DNA from: Tenodera sinensis
Lineage: Eukaryota; Arthropoda; Insecta; Mantodea; Mantidae
NCBI GenBank assembly: GCA_030765045.1
Contig: CM060961.1
Span: forward strand, 141,674,538-141,738,537
Length of the DNA: 64,000 nucleotides
Direction: 5' to 3'
The position numbers were made by a program, and so were the translations under genes. The notes beneath the pieces were generated by a model. It was not told the origin of the DNA and ran no database searches. It saw nothing but the letters and a program-made list of their open reading frames with translations. Shown one piece after another: positions 10,207 to 21,928 of the stretch (position 1 is its first letter; each line of letters begins with the position of its first letter).

Positions 10207-10437
10207 TTCGGATGCTCAAAGTAGTCCCCACCCATTGGTGTAAATGGGGGACTTTTAAACTCCGGAATATTTTACTCAAGTCATTCATATTGGAGAGCTA
10301 TATAGCATATTTTTACGTTTTGGCAGTCACATCACTTTCTCACAACCCCCAGAATGTTTGGAGTACCACACATGTCAGTTTACAGGTCTCACTGACCTGA
10401 CCAGGAGAATTATCAAAATAAATCCACCAGCCATATG
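10207..10437 (-). mobile_element. 5' UTR segment of an A/B-type non-LTR element, inverted
   Basis: Parallels the 5' region of A1 at about 25080-25300 in the same plus-strand reading: a GTCCCCACCC start, AACTCCGGAATRTTT, then CAGTCACATCAC and ACCACAC. A is on the minus strand, so this piece is minus-oriented, while the B1 body right after it is on the plus strand. A head-to-head 5' segment is what twin priming would give, although a separate insertion is possible. Confidence 0.55.
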
Positions 10438-10454
10438 ATTACTAATCAGAACAC

Positions 10455-12167
10455 GTTACACGCCGAGAAAAAAGTACCATACCTATCATATACAATAAGA
10501 TATTAAATGATAGTCCTAGGCGAAACCTTCAATAAATATGCCAATTTACATAAAGTAACAAGAAATAATAGAAATGTAAAAAATTTAATCAAGATTTGAA
10601 ACAAAAAAAGAATGTGATGCTAACACTCAATGATCTTTTTTCAAAATTTTAATATACAAGAACTGAACATTGCAATTAATCTAAAGTTTCCTGGGCCAGA
10701 TCACACACATCCAGTGTTCATAAAAAATCTTGGGAAAACAGCAAAACTACTACTAAAAGTCTACAATCTATCCTGGAAAACCGCTGCATCTGCCGAATAG
10801 TGAAAAGTATTTATTGTTCCACTCTTGAAGAAAGATAAAACAGCATCAGAAATAAAAAATTATAGACCAAGAGCTCTTACTAGCATAATAGCAAAGATGA
10901 TGGGAAGAATGGTGTCGAACAGGTTAAATTGGTTTCTAGAATCACAAAATTTAATTTGCCCATGTCAAGCCAGATTCAGAGACCTTCACTGTACAAACGA
11001 ACAAGTCTTCTCAGTCAAGAAATCAAACTCCAATAGAAACGAAGATAATCTCAGTTTTTGATTTCCAAAGTGCATATGATTCTATATGTAGAGCAAAACT
11101 GCTAAAGAAAGTTGTTAGCTAATGCTGGATTTCTGACAATGAAGTCATTAATCCTCTTGCTCTCCAATATTTTTCACTGATAATATTGAAGAGAGCAATA
11201 GCAGTAATAGTAACCGTTTTATAGAGAGCACCATATTTTTATGTTTTGGCGGTCACATCGCTCTCTCACAACCCCCAGAATGTCTGGAGGACCACACCTG
11301 TCGTTGGCTGCTAAAGAAAGTAAAAAAAAAAAAATAGGTATATAAGGTCCAGTGTTTTCATGGCTGTTAAACTCGGCACTTTATTGCTACCAGATACGGA
11401 AGAAATAGTTTTAATATAAAAAAGTACACCATGGCTTACCACAAGTGACAGTGCTCAGCTCAACACTTTTTAATATAGCTATTAATGATCTACCACAAGA
11501 ATCAGATGTGAAGTGTGCACTATTTGCCAATGATTTGGTAATTTGAACTTCAAAACCAAAAAATAAAAATAAAGAACTAGAAAAAAACCTTGCAACAATC
11601 CTTAACCAACTTACAAAAGTGTATGAGAGAAAATTTAATGACTTAATACAACAAAATTAAATATTTTCACTAGGGAAAAAACAATTTAAAAAACTAAATT
11701 TTGAGGGTTAACAATTACCAGAAACAAAGGAACCAAAATATTTAGGAGTTAAATTTGATACCAAACAAATAGAGAATGTAATACAAAGAGCAGAAAGGTA
11801 CCTTTTGTTGTTAAAACGTCTTAACAGGAATGAAGTGGGTATGTTTCAGAGCAACCCTTACACAACATGCAATATATATATATAGCCATTATTTACTTAG
11901 TGTAGCGAAGTTCTTGTAACAGCAAATATAAAAAAGAATTCAAATCTTTCAGAACCAAAGTCTGAGACTCATTGCAGGTGCCATCAGAACCTCTCCAATA
12001 CCAGCTAAGGAAATACTAACCAATACCCAATTTAATATTATATAGAAAAAACAGCTCTTATTCAACACAAAACGTTGATAAGACTCCTATTGAATATATG
12101 GAAGAAGAGAAACTTCACACATATACTAAAGACTCAGCTTTCTCTCCAAAATTCAAGACATCAAGAA
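10455..12167 (+). pseudogene. Non-LTR element B, copy 1 (heavily decayed RT)
   Basis: Shares long stretches with B2 at 31-33 kb: the pre-RT linker with TFNKYANLHKVT-like wording, the SPGPD region (here FPGPDHTHP), KKDKTASEIKNYRP, and a decayed FADD motif (LFANDLVI) near 11520. It continues past the thumb into the region before RNase H and stops near 12167. Several stops and frame changes break it, and the 3' end is missing. A 196-bp mini-B is inserted at 11112-11307. It is the oldest-looking of the B copies. Confidence 0.75.
11099..11320 (-). mobile_element. Mini-B: 5' end joined to 3' end of element B, with 13-bp target duplication
   Basis: The insert (11112-11307) read on the minus strand begins with B 5'-UTR sequence (CGACAGGTGTGGTCC and the CCAGACATTCTGGGGGTTGT block) and ends with the last 75 or so bases of B, including the WRARGLMTSLSEIQH coding end and the TAGCTAACAAC terminus. 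The whole body between is missing. CTGCTAAAGAAAG flanks it on both sides (11099-11111 and 11308-11320). It is a non-autonomous, LINE-derived short element inserted into B1, presumably by a full-length element acting in trans. Confidence 0.75.
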
Positions 12168-12756
12168 GGTGTAGGATTTCTTGCATGAATGATGAAGTTT
12201 GTAAACAGGATAGATTGTTAAAACACTGGATGGGTTTCTCATTGTAGCAGAATTAATAAAATGGAGAGTAATGAATTAAAAGTGTATGGGAACGTAATTG
12301 CTGTAATAATGCAAGACTAGTTTTAGAGAGGTTGCTGCATCTAGTTGTCTAAAATAGATGTAAGTCTTTAAGCACCCTCATCTAAGTACATTAAGATGTT
12401 TCAGAAATGTTATTCTGCGTCCCAGAGTATATAAAGTAGCAAAAGGTTAAAGAATATTCTAGGAGCATCAATTAACCATTAAATACATTTGGAACTATAT
12501 AAAGTGAAATTTATGTATAATCAACATGTCTACACCTAAGTGCACCTTGAATATAAAACTTGATCACAAGGAATTTTCATTATTATTTTTGCATTGTATA
12601 GTAGTATTTTGACTCATTAAGCATTAAAATTTAATTTCTATATTGTGCTAATGAAGGGAATCTTTGCTGTTGAGTATAAGATGTTCAAAAACCTGCATAA
12701 CTTAAAGGAGCAATAACACTGGGTTTAAAGGCTAATTTAAAGCTGTCACTGAGCTG
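12168..12756. other. No recognised feature
   Basis: AT-rich stretch between the broken end of B1 and the G SINE. No conserved frame or repeat noticed. Confidence 0.5.
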
Positions 12757-13003
12757 GGTGGCACTGTGGCTGAGCAGTTGGGCTGTTTACCTATGACCAA
12801 GGCATTCCAAGTTTGATCCTGGGTACCCACATATGGTATTTGTGGTGGATGAAGTAGCATCTGGGTAGGTATTCTCCGGTTTCCCCTGCCAGTCATTCCA
12901 CCAACAGCTCCATCACCTTTCCAATCATCCATTTTGCCTACATCTCATATCTTCGTCCTCACTCTCATGCCTGGTGCTGGGCTGACCACTTGTAGACATA
13001 CTG
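12757..13003 (+). repeat. tRNA-headed SINE G, copy 1
   Basis: Starts GGTGGCACTGTGGCTGAGCAG (a decayed A box), has a B-box-like AAGTTTGATCCTGGG, then the shared body: GTGGTATTTGTGGTGGATGA, CTCCGGTTTCCCCTGCC, CATTCCACC, TCCAATCATCCATTTTGCC and CCTGGTGCTGGGCTGACCAC. It is 3'-truncated compared with G3 and G5. Family is recognised from five copies in this window. Confidence 0.75.
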
Positions 13004-14118
13004 TACATGGAGAATATAAAGGAAGCTTTATGAAACTTGTGATCAATTTCAGCAACTTGCACCATGTGCAAAAGAGAAGTGGAGCTTAGTCTAAATGAAG
13101 CTTAGTTTAATTTATGAATTTTTTATTTTTGCCTTTAAAATAAGCTAAAATGGTAGAAAATACAGATGAGCACTGAATGTGACTATTGTTATAACAGGCT
13201 CATATTTTAGTGTCATGAGTTTGATTCCTTTTGAGCCAGACACTGATGAGTTTTTGCTTGCTTCTTCAGGTGAGAACACTAATGATGGTGTTTCCTCTCT
13301 ACAGATTTTCTATCTCCATTATTTCATTTAATGTTTCATAGTTATAGAGCCAAGGGACAGCAGTTGGTATGTTATGTCAGGATGTTGGAATATGTGTTCT
13401 GGAAAGATTTCTCTCTGATTTTAGATAGGACTCCTGGGTCCCTGTTCCTAGGGGTGGCTAGGTGTTATCAGGATTGGTGCCATGTTGGAATTGTTGGGAA
13501 CTCTGTTTTTGTTAGCGCACATTGTCATCTGGATCTGGTCAAGCTTTGGGTCTCCCCTTCATCCCAGGGTTTACAGAACCATAATGGATCTGCAATAGCC
13601 TTCATGTGCTGTGCACTAGTTACTGGAGGCCTCTGTTGATTACTGTTAGCTCAATAGAACAAGCCTACAAGGCCTGGCAAAGCAAAAAGGCATGTCCAAT
13701 CCAGTGAATTATATTATTTGATTTCTGTATCTGCAGTTGTACCTGTGTTAATCTTTTAATTAGATTTGGATTGAGAACTATGTGTATGCAAGCTCGGAAG
13801 CCACACTTAAAGCTGGTTTTTTTGTTGGTATGTAACAATATTTTTTTGCTACAATCCAGGAGTGTATGCAGAGAGTGCATTTGCTGAGGTTAAAATAGGA
13901 ATAACTGAAACACAAAGCAGATCATGTAGTCTGTTCACCAGCTCAAGACCCCTGGCAGGAATGCAATGAGTGAGTACCTCAGTGGTTCTAGGTACACAGC
14001 AGTATCAGAAGCTGGACTCGTGGTTTTGGTTGCATTGCCTTGAGCTGGCACACTGACTGCACCACATCATTCTGCGGTCATTTTTAGAGTGAGTTGGGGA
14101 ATTAACAGAATGTCTGCT
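13004..14118. other. No recognised feature
   Basis: Contains a plus-strand frame of 102 codons at 13331-13639 with no recognisable motif, and otherwise unremarkable sequence. I do not call it a gene: there is no supporting domain, start context or neighbour. Confidence 0.45.
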
Positions 14119-14205
14119 TGTTGCCATGGTAGCTCAATGGTTAGAGTAACTGAATGGAGACTGGAAGATCCATGGTTCAAATCCTGTCTATGGCATTGAT
14201 TTTAC
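14119..14205 (+). repeat. tRNA-headed SINE S, copy 2
   Basis: A box GTAGCTCAATGGTTAGAG, B box GGTTCAAATCC and the family phrase ATGGCATTGATTTT. Truncated after the head. The anticodon arm does not fold, so it is not a tRNA gene. Confidence 0.65.
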
Positions 14206-14680
14206 AGTATCATCTAGCTTTCCCAGCTTTGTCCTACACATTGCTAGTGTGAAAGAAAAATTAATTTCCTGCCATTTTTAGTTTTATCCATTTTAGAGTG
14301 AGAGCAACTGGATCATAGAACAGCATATAATGGATGGTAAAAATAAAAACTAGCCATAGCTTGCAATCAACTGCTGGATGAGCAACTGGAACTGAGCCAT
14401 GGCTTGCAGTTTGGTATATCTAAAAATGTCCTCTCTATGCCAAGCAATGGCTAAGTGTGCAGCATTTGAGTAAACAAACATACATATTGCTGTCTTTGTG
14501 GTGATTTAAATCTTTGTGTACTTTTAAAATGTGTCTAATATTGAAGTTAAGCAATTCACATTTAATGAAGCTAAATAAAGATGCAGATTTAAAATACACA
14601 AATAAAATAAAGTTTAGCTAATTAAGGACCATTGCGATTCACCCAACTTACAACTGAAAAGTGCCATTTTGTCTCCAAAT
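14206..14680. other. No recognised feature
   Basis: AT-rich sequence between SINE S2 and the LTR element; nothing recognised. Confidence 0.5.
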
Positions 14681-15025
14681 TGTGGCGGTAATTTCTTGAT
14701 GTATATAGGAGCCTTTTTACTCACCCCACATTGCTGTCTTTTGTGTGTAGAAATCCAAACTTCGCTGTTAATTTTACCAGTCAGCCAAATATCATCCCAG
14801 GGTCGTATAGGTGCAGAGAAATGAATACTCTAATAGAAATCAAATTGTAACAAATATTTTTCTTTTATATCATCTACTAGTGATACACTTCTGGTATATT
14901 GAAAAGATTTTTAATCAATCATTCTTGTCACCATGGCAAACTAGTGAAGTACTATCTCTTGTTACCTCTGTGTAAGTGGTTTTTAAAATAAATACTTTCG
15001 AGAGTTTGGACAAGAGACAGCTTTA
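14681..15025 (-). repeat. LTR (3' LTR in element orientation)
   Basis: Direct repeat partner of 16881-17211. On the minus strand it starts TAAAGCTGTCTCTTG (TG mutated to TA) and ends CCGCCACA. The sequence just upstream on the minus strand, AATGAGGGGCA, is purine-rich and may be the remnant polypurine tract. Confidence 0.85.
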
Positions 15026-15563
15026 AATGCCCCTCATTGTTATCCAAGTATTGCACTTTATTACTGCTAATATTGCTATTATTCTTAAATTGAAATACTT
15101 GGAGGACAATGACTTAACAGTTAACAATTACTTATAACTCATGGAAATACAGATAAAATGTTAAAATTTACTCAATAACTATAACATGATATATTGTTCG
15201 TGTCACAGATATCATTTCCAAATTTTTGTTTACTCATCATACAGTGTTCATCAGATTATCACTTGCAACGTAACCCAACATTGCCTCTGGTTACTCATTC
15301 GTCTACGTTCATCTCTTTTTTTTTTCTTGTAGCTTTAATGAATACACAAGTCTTTTCAATACTAAATTTATCTTCTTTCCATATTATACATATTTTTTTT
15401 AAACTTTACAGAGCATTTCTTTTTTAACTTTAGGTTTCTAAAAGTATCATATGTCTCGTGGGTAGCCAGAGTCAATCTTAACCACTCAAGAGCATTTTCC
15501 TTCATTTTTTTACTATTATCATTCACAATTTGCTAGAAGTTCTCTTTATCTGAAAGTAATCTT

Positions 15564-16595
15564 CTAATTCTTTAAGGAAAACTTTTGGGTCATCACACAT
15601 AGTCTCATCAATTGGGGAGGGGTAAGGTCGCTAAGCAAATGATTAGTGTAACTACTGTAACCATGACCTTGGCTTACTGTATGCAAAGACATGCTTTGTG
15701 TACATGGATTTTGATCAGTATGCAATCCGGGATCTACACTGTTAATTACCTCTCCTATGTCTTCACCATCTACATTGCTAAACTTTTGAGACAATATATT
15801 TTCTACTATTTTACTTTTGTTGTGACTAGAATCATATTCTTTTTGAGCTTGCAACGCAATTACAACTTAATTTCCCTAAATTTTCACTATCTTTTTCCAA
15901 ATCACTATACACATTTTGCATTCTACTGTTAAATTCTTCATTGCACCTATGAATCTCATCATGTTGTAATTGTATTTCGGAGCTCATACTTTTAATAGCA
16001 TCCTTTACACCATTTATCTCTTCATTAACTTGTTTTTTTGTTCTTTCATTTCCTTTGCTAACTTTCCTTATTTCAGCATTAATCATGACTATTTCTTGCC
16101 TATCCTATTTTCCAATTGTTCTATACATTCTCTCTGTTTCGCTATTTCTTCACTTCGTCTAATCTTAAACTCACCTAGTTCTTTACTGACTTCTAACCTT
16201 ATTTCTACCAATGCATTTTCTTGTCCTAATTTTATTTCAGCGACAAATCCTCTATCTCACTCTTGTTTTGTTCTTTTTTTCAAGTCAAATGTTTAACAAT
16301 TTTATACTCTCCCTACATTCTGTTTTTTCAAGCTCTACTTCCTTGTACTATTTCCCATTTTCTGCTCTAAACTACTCATATTATTTCCTAAGCTTTATCC
16401 AAAATTTTCAATCATCATTAGTGGTTTTAACCCCTCTATTGGTATTTTCTTGATTCCTACTACATCACTTTCTTTTTGAAAATAATGTGCCTCTTCCTCT
16501 ACTTCCATCTCTGTTTTATTCTTACTTTGTAAAACATTACTACTATGATTAGACTTCTCTATTCTTAAAAGTTCTAATCTTGCACCTAGTTTCAT
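15564..16595 (-). pseudogene. Gag-like coiled-coil remnants in the LTR element
   Basis: Three consecutive broken minus-strand frames (16595-16395, 16086-15832, 15854-15564) are rich in K, E, Q, N and I with heptad-like spacing, e.g. KQVNEEINGVKDAIKSMSSE. They read like the coiled-coil portion of an LTR-element gag-type protein. I see no zinc knuckle, no protease DTG and no RT motif. The role as gag is inferred from position between primer site and 3' LTR; the residues themselves are not diagnostic. Confidence 0.4.
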
Positions 16596-16859
16596 TCCTG
16601 CTTCACCTTCACTTTCTGCATATTTGTCCTGATAAATTCTGGTTTTCTACCACTCCTAAGGAACAAATATAAAAAGAAATTTACTGGAATATAAAATCTT
16701 AGATCCTACTTTTATTTTGTTGTTTCTTTTTTTCTAGAAGTCCAGATGACGTTGATTCCAGGAAACTAGTAGATCGTTGTGTTCCATAGCTCAAAGTTTT
16801 GTATTGGTCTCGCCTCAACTGCGTCCTTAAAATGTCCGTATTATTGTCTGCTTTTCGAA

Positions 16860-16878
16860 GCCCCACATTGGGCAGCCA
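16860..16878 (-). promoter_or_regulatory. Primer-binding site, tRNA-Lys-like
   Basis: Minus strand TGGCTGCCCAATGTGGGGC lies two bases after the 5' LTR. It is close to TGGCGCCCAACGTGGGGC, the known site complementary to the 3' end of tRNA-Lys(1,2). Position and match support the orientation of the element. Confidence 0.75.
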
Positions 16879-16880
16879 TT

Positions 16881-17211
16881 TGCGGCAGTATGTTCTTGAT
16901 GTATATAGGAGCCTTTTTACTTGCCCCTTATTGCTGTGTCTTTTGTGTGTAGAAATCCAAACTTCACCGTTAATTTTGCCAGTCAGCCGGATATCATCCC
17001 AGGGTTGTATAGGTGCAGAGAAATGAATACTCTAATAGAAATCCGATTGTAACAAATATTTTTCTTCTACATCATCTACTAGTGATACAGTTCTGGTATA
17101 TTGAAAAAAATTTTTAATCAGTCATTCTAGTCACCATGGCAAACAAGTTGCCTCTGTTTAAGTAGCTTTTAAAGTAAATACTTTAGAGGGCTTGGACAAG
17201 AGACAGCTTCA
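16881..17211 (-). repeat. LTR (5' LTR in element orientation)
   Basis: Direct repeat partner of 14681-15025. On the minus strand it starts TGAAGCTGTCTCTTG and ends CTGCCGCA, i.e. the canonical TG...CA ends. It has a small gap against its partner around 17140-17150. Confidence 0.85.
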
Positions 17212-17215
17212 AAAT

Positions 17216-17589
17216 TCAACTATGAATTTTGTTTATGCACTAGTTGTAAGAAACTTGCCACCTACAAATTAAATAATAAAGGTGGATTTCTTGTGCTCCT
17301 ATACTTTTCGTATTTGCTGCATCATTTTTATTGAACATTTTTATTACTAGGCGATAAAAATTTGCATATGTATTAAAAATATTAAAATAAGTAACTTCAG
17401 CCAGGGTGGTTGTTCAAGTAATACTAATGCAAGAGATAGATTCTAAGGGTAGGTTTTATAGCTTTTCTTTGGCTGTTAAGAGACCTCAACACTGCATGCT
17501 TATAGTTATTTGGTAGCATTAGCTGGTTCAGCTTTAACTGCAGGAAGAAGGGTAATTATTAGGGCTCGGATTTTACGATCATGTTTTTT
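17216..17589. other. No recognised feature
   Basis: Flank between the LTR element and M2; AT-rich, nothing recognised. Confidence 0.5.
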
Positions 17590-18352
17590 ACTTTCTCTAC
17601 TACATATAGTAAAGTAGAGAAAGTATTGTATTTCACCCAAAAATTCGATGTCGAGATTTCACCAAAAATATATATTTTGAGGCCCCCTGAATCCAAAAAA
17701 AGGCCTTTTTAGAAAGGTTGTGTGTGTCTGTCTGTGGACAGCATAGCTCAAAAACGAAAAGTTGGTATTTATGGTTAATGTCTATCAAGGATGTGATGCA
17801 AAGATTTTGATGAAAATTGCTCCACCCTAAACCATCCTTTACATGGAAAATTTTGGTTTTCTTGAAAATGGCTCTAACTATTTTGATAAAAATGCCATAT
17901 GTTTGAGATATTTTTATGACAAATGAAATATATATCTTGAATTTTCTGGCTATAGCCATAAGAGGTAGAACAAATCTTACTGTACAAAAAATGTAGATCT
18001 TGCTAAAACACACAATTTATGTCTGAATTAAAATTTTTTGTTGAGTGAACCATTTCAAAAATCCTTATTTGTGTAAGTTTTGGAGAACTTATTCTTCTGT
18101 CAAATGGAACATCGCAATTCATTTTTTGTGTTAACCATGCAAAGAGAATGGAGTTTGAAAGCTTTAAAAGATTTGACTATCTCTCAAAGCTTACTGTGTT
18201 CCCATATTCCCCTTGCGCCTACAAGGAAATAAGTAATAAGATAATTTCTGCAAATGTTTAACTCAACTAATATGAAGAAGATAGAGGAATAAGAAGTTGT
18301 AAGAATGGTTGGTACAAGAGTAGAGAAAGTCATGTGAGTGCAACACATCATA
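17590..18352 (+). mobile_element. Element M, copy 2
   Basis: Near-complete copy. Starts ACTTTCTCTAC after TTTTTT, and the 5' end folds as a perfect 11-bp hairpin with GTAGAGAAAGT (17613-17623). It contains the GTGTGTGTCTGTCTGTGGAC tract near 17720. It ends GTAGAGAAAGT, C, ATGTG-AGTGCAA-CACAT, then CATA before TTTTTT. No conserved frame. Confidence 0.85.
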
Positions 18353-19814
18353 TTTTTTCTGATAATGCTGGGACGGTGCTATGTGGAAAGCATACATGGC
18401 TCATAACATTTTAAGTGAAATTAAGAATGACTTAAAGTTGGTCCATTATGGTAGCCATTGGAGTACAGGAAGACCCACTCAGAAGTGCCCTTTTCATTTC
18501 ATTACAACTACAGTAGATGCTCCTTAATTATTTAGCACTAAGCACATGTGACTACACTTGCTTGGATAATAAGATGAGCAGAGCAATCTGTTAAATCAAT
18601 GCTACCAATCAACATATGGAGTAGTAGTTTTTCAAAAGAACAGACACAGTTTCCTATCCCCTAAAATTTACTACTGTTTAGATGTGTATATAGTATTTTT
18701 ATTAACCTCTTGATTAATAGACAATGTGGTGTAGAAAACCTGTTAGGAATAAAACAGTTACCTAGAAAATGAAAATGACACTGCAGTGCTTCAATATTAT
18801 GGTTTTGAGTATCTGTTGGAGGTAGGGGGTAGGGACTACTGAGACCTCTGCTGCATGTGATGCTGCCTTGATTTACACTAGTTTCTTGTTACCATAATAT
18901 GCAGAAAGAAAAGTTATTTGTATTGGTTCAGGTGTAGAAAGCCCTAATTTATTAACCCATTGACCATTTTTATGTGTGAAGCATAATGGTTATGAATACT
19001 GATTTTATAAACTCAACCAATATGTAAAGCACAACATGCTGTAATGACATTTGCACTTGCAGTGTCTATACCTTTGCAGCCAACTTTAATTTTTTTATTT
19101 GCCTTTTTTAAGGCTTTACAATTGTAAATGTAGTAATTAAATTAGGGCTAGCTACAATCAGTAAAAATAACTTTTCTTTCTGTGTATTAAAATAACTTTT
19201 AACTTTATATTCATATTTGAATGCTACACTACATCTTTTATAACTGAATATTGCTATTGTAACATATTATTCCAACACCTTTGAATATGTGCAAAACAAT
19301 AAAAAATGCTATCTATTTATTTGTTTGTTTATTCAAAAATATTTTTGACTGGTGCCTGTCATGGCCTTGGCTTACAGGCTGCAGTTTTCATAGGTTTACA
19401 TTATAGACGTTTTTTGTATAGTCTTTTTTGTTTGTATAAAACCCTACAGTGACTATCAGAGAACAGTTTCATTAGAAATTAATGTCTCCATGAATTATTC
19501 AGAAACTGAGTTTTTCTTTTATTACTACACACACACTCACAATCATTTAATGTACAGATATAAATGTTTGCATTAGTAATTTAGTTCCATAAAGTAAGTA
19601 TTTCTTTTGGTTTTGTTTATTTCAATTAGGTACTTATGATTGCATTACCAGAGTTAATCTTTTATTGCACAACATTTTCATTAATGTCTAATACCTTTTA
19701 TATCACCGAAAATGAGTTAAATCACTGTGATTTTCACAAGTGGAAATTTAAGAAATGAAAATAATATATTAAATATATTTAATATATTTATTTTTCACTG
19801 AATATTACTGCCAT
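18353..19814. other. No recognised feature
   Basis: About 1.5 kb of AT-rich DNA between M2 and the GC-richer block at 19815. Only short chance frames seen. No repeat of this window matches it. Confidence 0.5.
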
Positions 19815-20180
19815 GAAGGTAAAGGAGGCACAGAGGGGGCACCTCATTCACGTCGACTTACACAGGTCTATTGTGGCTACCACCCCCCAGGAGGCAGGGA
19901 TGAATGAGGGAACCAAAGGGGTCCTATTAGACCTGCAGCTAGACAGCCCCACCAGAGAAGTGTGGAACTAGTGATGAGATGTTCATCCCGGCGCAAGGCC
20001 CCGCCAAGCAGCCAGCACCACACCATGGGTCCAGGTCAGTATCGCATGAAGCATTCCGTCCCTCCCTCAACGGAGGACAAGGGCCACGAGACGCAACCCA
20101 GTGCAGAGAACAGCAGTTACCATGTGCAGTCATCCATGTCATCTGCCTGACACTGCCCACACTACATGCCTGGAACTGCA
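19815..20180. repeat. GC-rich repeat F, copy 1
   Basis: A locally GC-rich block within AT-rich DNA. It contains GAGGCAGGGATGAATGAGGG and CCAAGCAGCCAGCACC. Similar phrases (GAGGCAGGGATTAAGTGAGGG, CCAAGCAGCCACCGG) occur at 54785-54903, so it looks like a dispersed repeat of unknown class. It lies next to the 3' end of C1. Confidence 0.4.
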
Positions 20181-21724
20181 CCACCTGAAAGATGATAAGG
20201 AAAAGGAATGAAAGGAAATGATGGAATGTTATCACAATAATTTTCATTTAGATAATCTTGTACAGAATAAAATGTTTATGAGCATGGGTACTCTAGCAGC
20301 AATTTTAAAAGCATTGAACCTGCCAGCTTTTCCCTTAAGAGCATTAGGAAGAGTATTAACTATTTTTATGGTTTCACAATGTATGCCTTTTTGGAAACAA
20401 GAAAGTTTTGCATCGTGATGATGGATATTACCCTTGTGTCTACTATTTATTGAATTTCATTGTTGTAAGTGTGACCCAATTTGTATAACATGAATTGTAA
20501 GAGCAAGAATGTATACATGCTGGGTAGATTCAATGTCTTCAGTATTCTAGAAAGGTCTTTGCATGAGTCCCCTGTAGGTGTTGCAAATTATTCTTATAAC
20601 CTTCTTTTGCATAAGAAAGATTTGTTTACTTTCTACTGAGTGCTCCAAAATAATATTCCATGATAAGAGTTAAAGTATGCTTAGTGTACTAATTTAGGTG
20701 TATATACAACATATGTGCTCGGATGGCATAACAAGCAGAGCTGAGTTTGGATAAGATATATTTAATGTGAGTTTTCCAATCTAAGTATCTGTCTACTTGA
20801 AGGCCCAGACATGTATTGTTGTGTATGTGTCTTAATAACATGTCATTAACACTAATTTCTGTCAAGAGTGTGTGGTGTTATAAATAATGAGTTATAAATT
20901 TAACAGTTTTCATTTTCTCTAGGTATAAAGATAAATAGCTTTAAAGTTATGACATGCAGTTTAAAACATAGTTCATTGGAATTACTCATTTAAGCTTTAC
21001 TGGTTACCAGTACCTTATTGTACCTGAAATATCCTTTGCATAAAGTGATAGATAATTTATATAGATCAGAAATAGTAAAGGTTCTTACAGTAACACTTGG
21101 AGTACTCCATATGTTATTGTTTTTCTAGTTTGATGTTTGTTTTCCATAACTAATATCCGTATTTAGCTCAGCACTGTTCTTTCATTTAGATATTATACAA
21201 ACCTACTTAGATGTTAATTTTTTGGCCCATAGAAATCCAATTCTGCTATGCAAATGTCATGATTAACACAATCATACGTCTTTGCTAGGTTACAGAAAAT
21301 TCTTCCTATATGCAGTTTTACCTTGTCTGCTATGTATAGTAAGTAGGGGAAGTATTGTATTCCACCCAAAAATTTAGTGTCAAGATTTCGCTGGGAATAT
21401 ATGTTTTGAGGTCCCCTGAATCCAAAAAAGGTATTTTTAGAAAAAGGTCTGTGGGGGCATGTGTCTGTCTGTCTGTCAGTGAACAGCATAGCTCAGAAAT
21501 GAAAAGTTGGTTAAAAACCAAAGTTGGTATTTAAATTTAATATCTCTCAAGGCTATAATATCAAGATTTTGAAGAAAATTCCCCCACCCTAAACTACTCT
21601 TTACATGGAAAATTTTTTGAAACTTTTGATTTTTTCAAAAATGGCTCTAATGATTTTGATTGCCAATGAAATGCCAATTATCTTAAAAATAGTTTTAAAG
21701 TAAATGAAATGTTGTTGTTGTTTT

Positions 21725-21928
21725 CTAGTGCCTTGCATCTGGCAATGAAGCCATTAGCATTCGTGCTTTCCAATACTTTTGAACTGTAGTTTCTTCTAAT
21801 CTTAATGCTTCACAGGTCTTCAAGAGGTCTTCGTTCATTTCTGCTGGATCGTTACACAGGACACATATTGGTGAGGCTGAGATACCTATTCTGTAGAGAT
21901 GACTTGCTAAGCAGTCGTGATTTGTCAA
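21725..21928 (-). pseudogene. A1: cysteine-rich C-terminal end
   Basis: Last coding stretch of A: NHDCLASHLYRIGISASPIC continuing to VLCNDPAEMNE. It keeps a C-x2-C pair and a downstream cysteine, but the usual D-H of the family (ED-HL in A2 and B) is altered to EDLLKTC. It ends WKARMLMASLPDARH then TAG. The pattern is a zinc-knuckle-like tail common at the end of RNase H-bearing non-LTR elements. Confidence 0.75.

Larger units (their letters stand above)
14681..17211 (-). mobile_element. LTR retrotransposon without pol, minus strand
   Basis: Two direct repeats of about 345 and 331 bases (14681-15025 and 16881-17211) share long identical stretches such as GAAATGAATACTCTAATAGA and GAGACAGCTT. 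They bound a 1.86-kb interior. The right-hand repeat read on the minus strand runs TG...CA; the left has TA...CA. A tRNA-Lys-like primer site follows the right LTR on the minus strand, and AAAT flanks both ends (14677-14680, 17212-17215). The interior has only gag-like coiled-coil remnants and no protease, RT or integrase. It resembles a non-autonomous derivative, or a copy that lost pol. LTR divergence, roughly 10 percent by eye, suggests age. Confidence 0.85.

Noticed and set aside
13331..13639. 102-codon plus-strand frame
   Set aside because: No motif, no start context, no repeat match; length is within chance.
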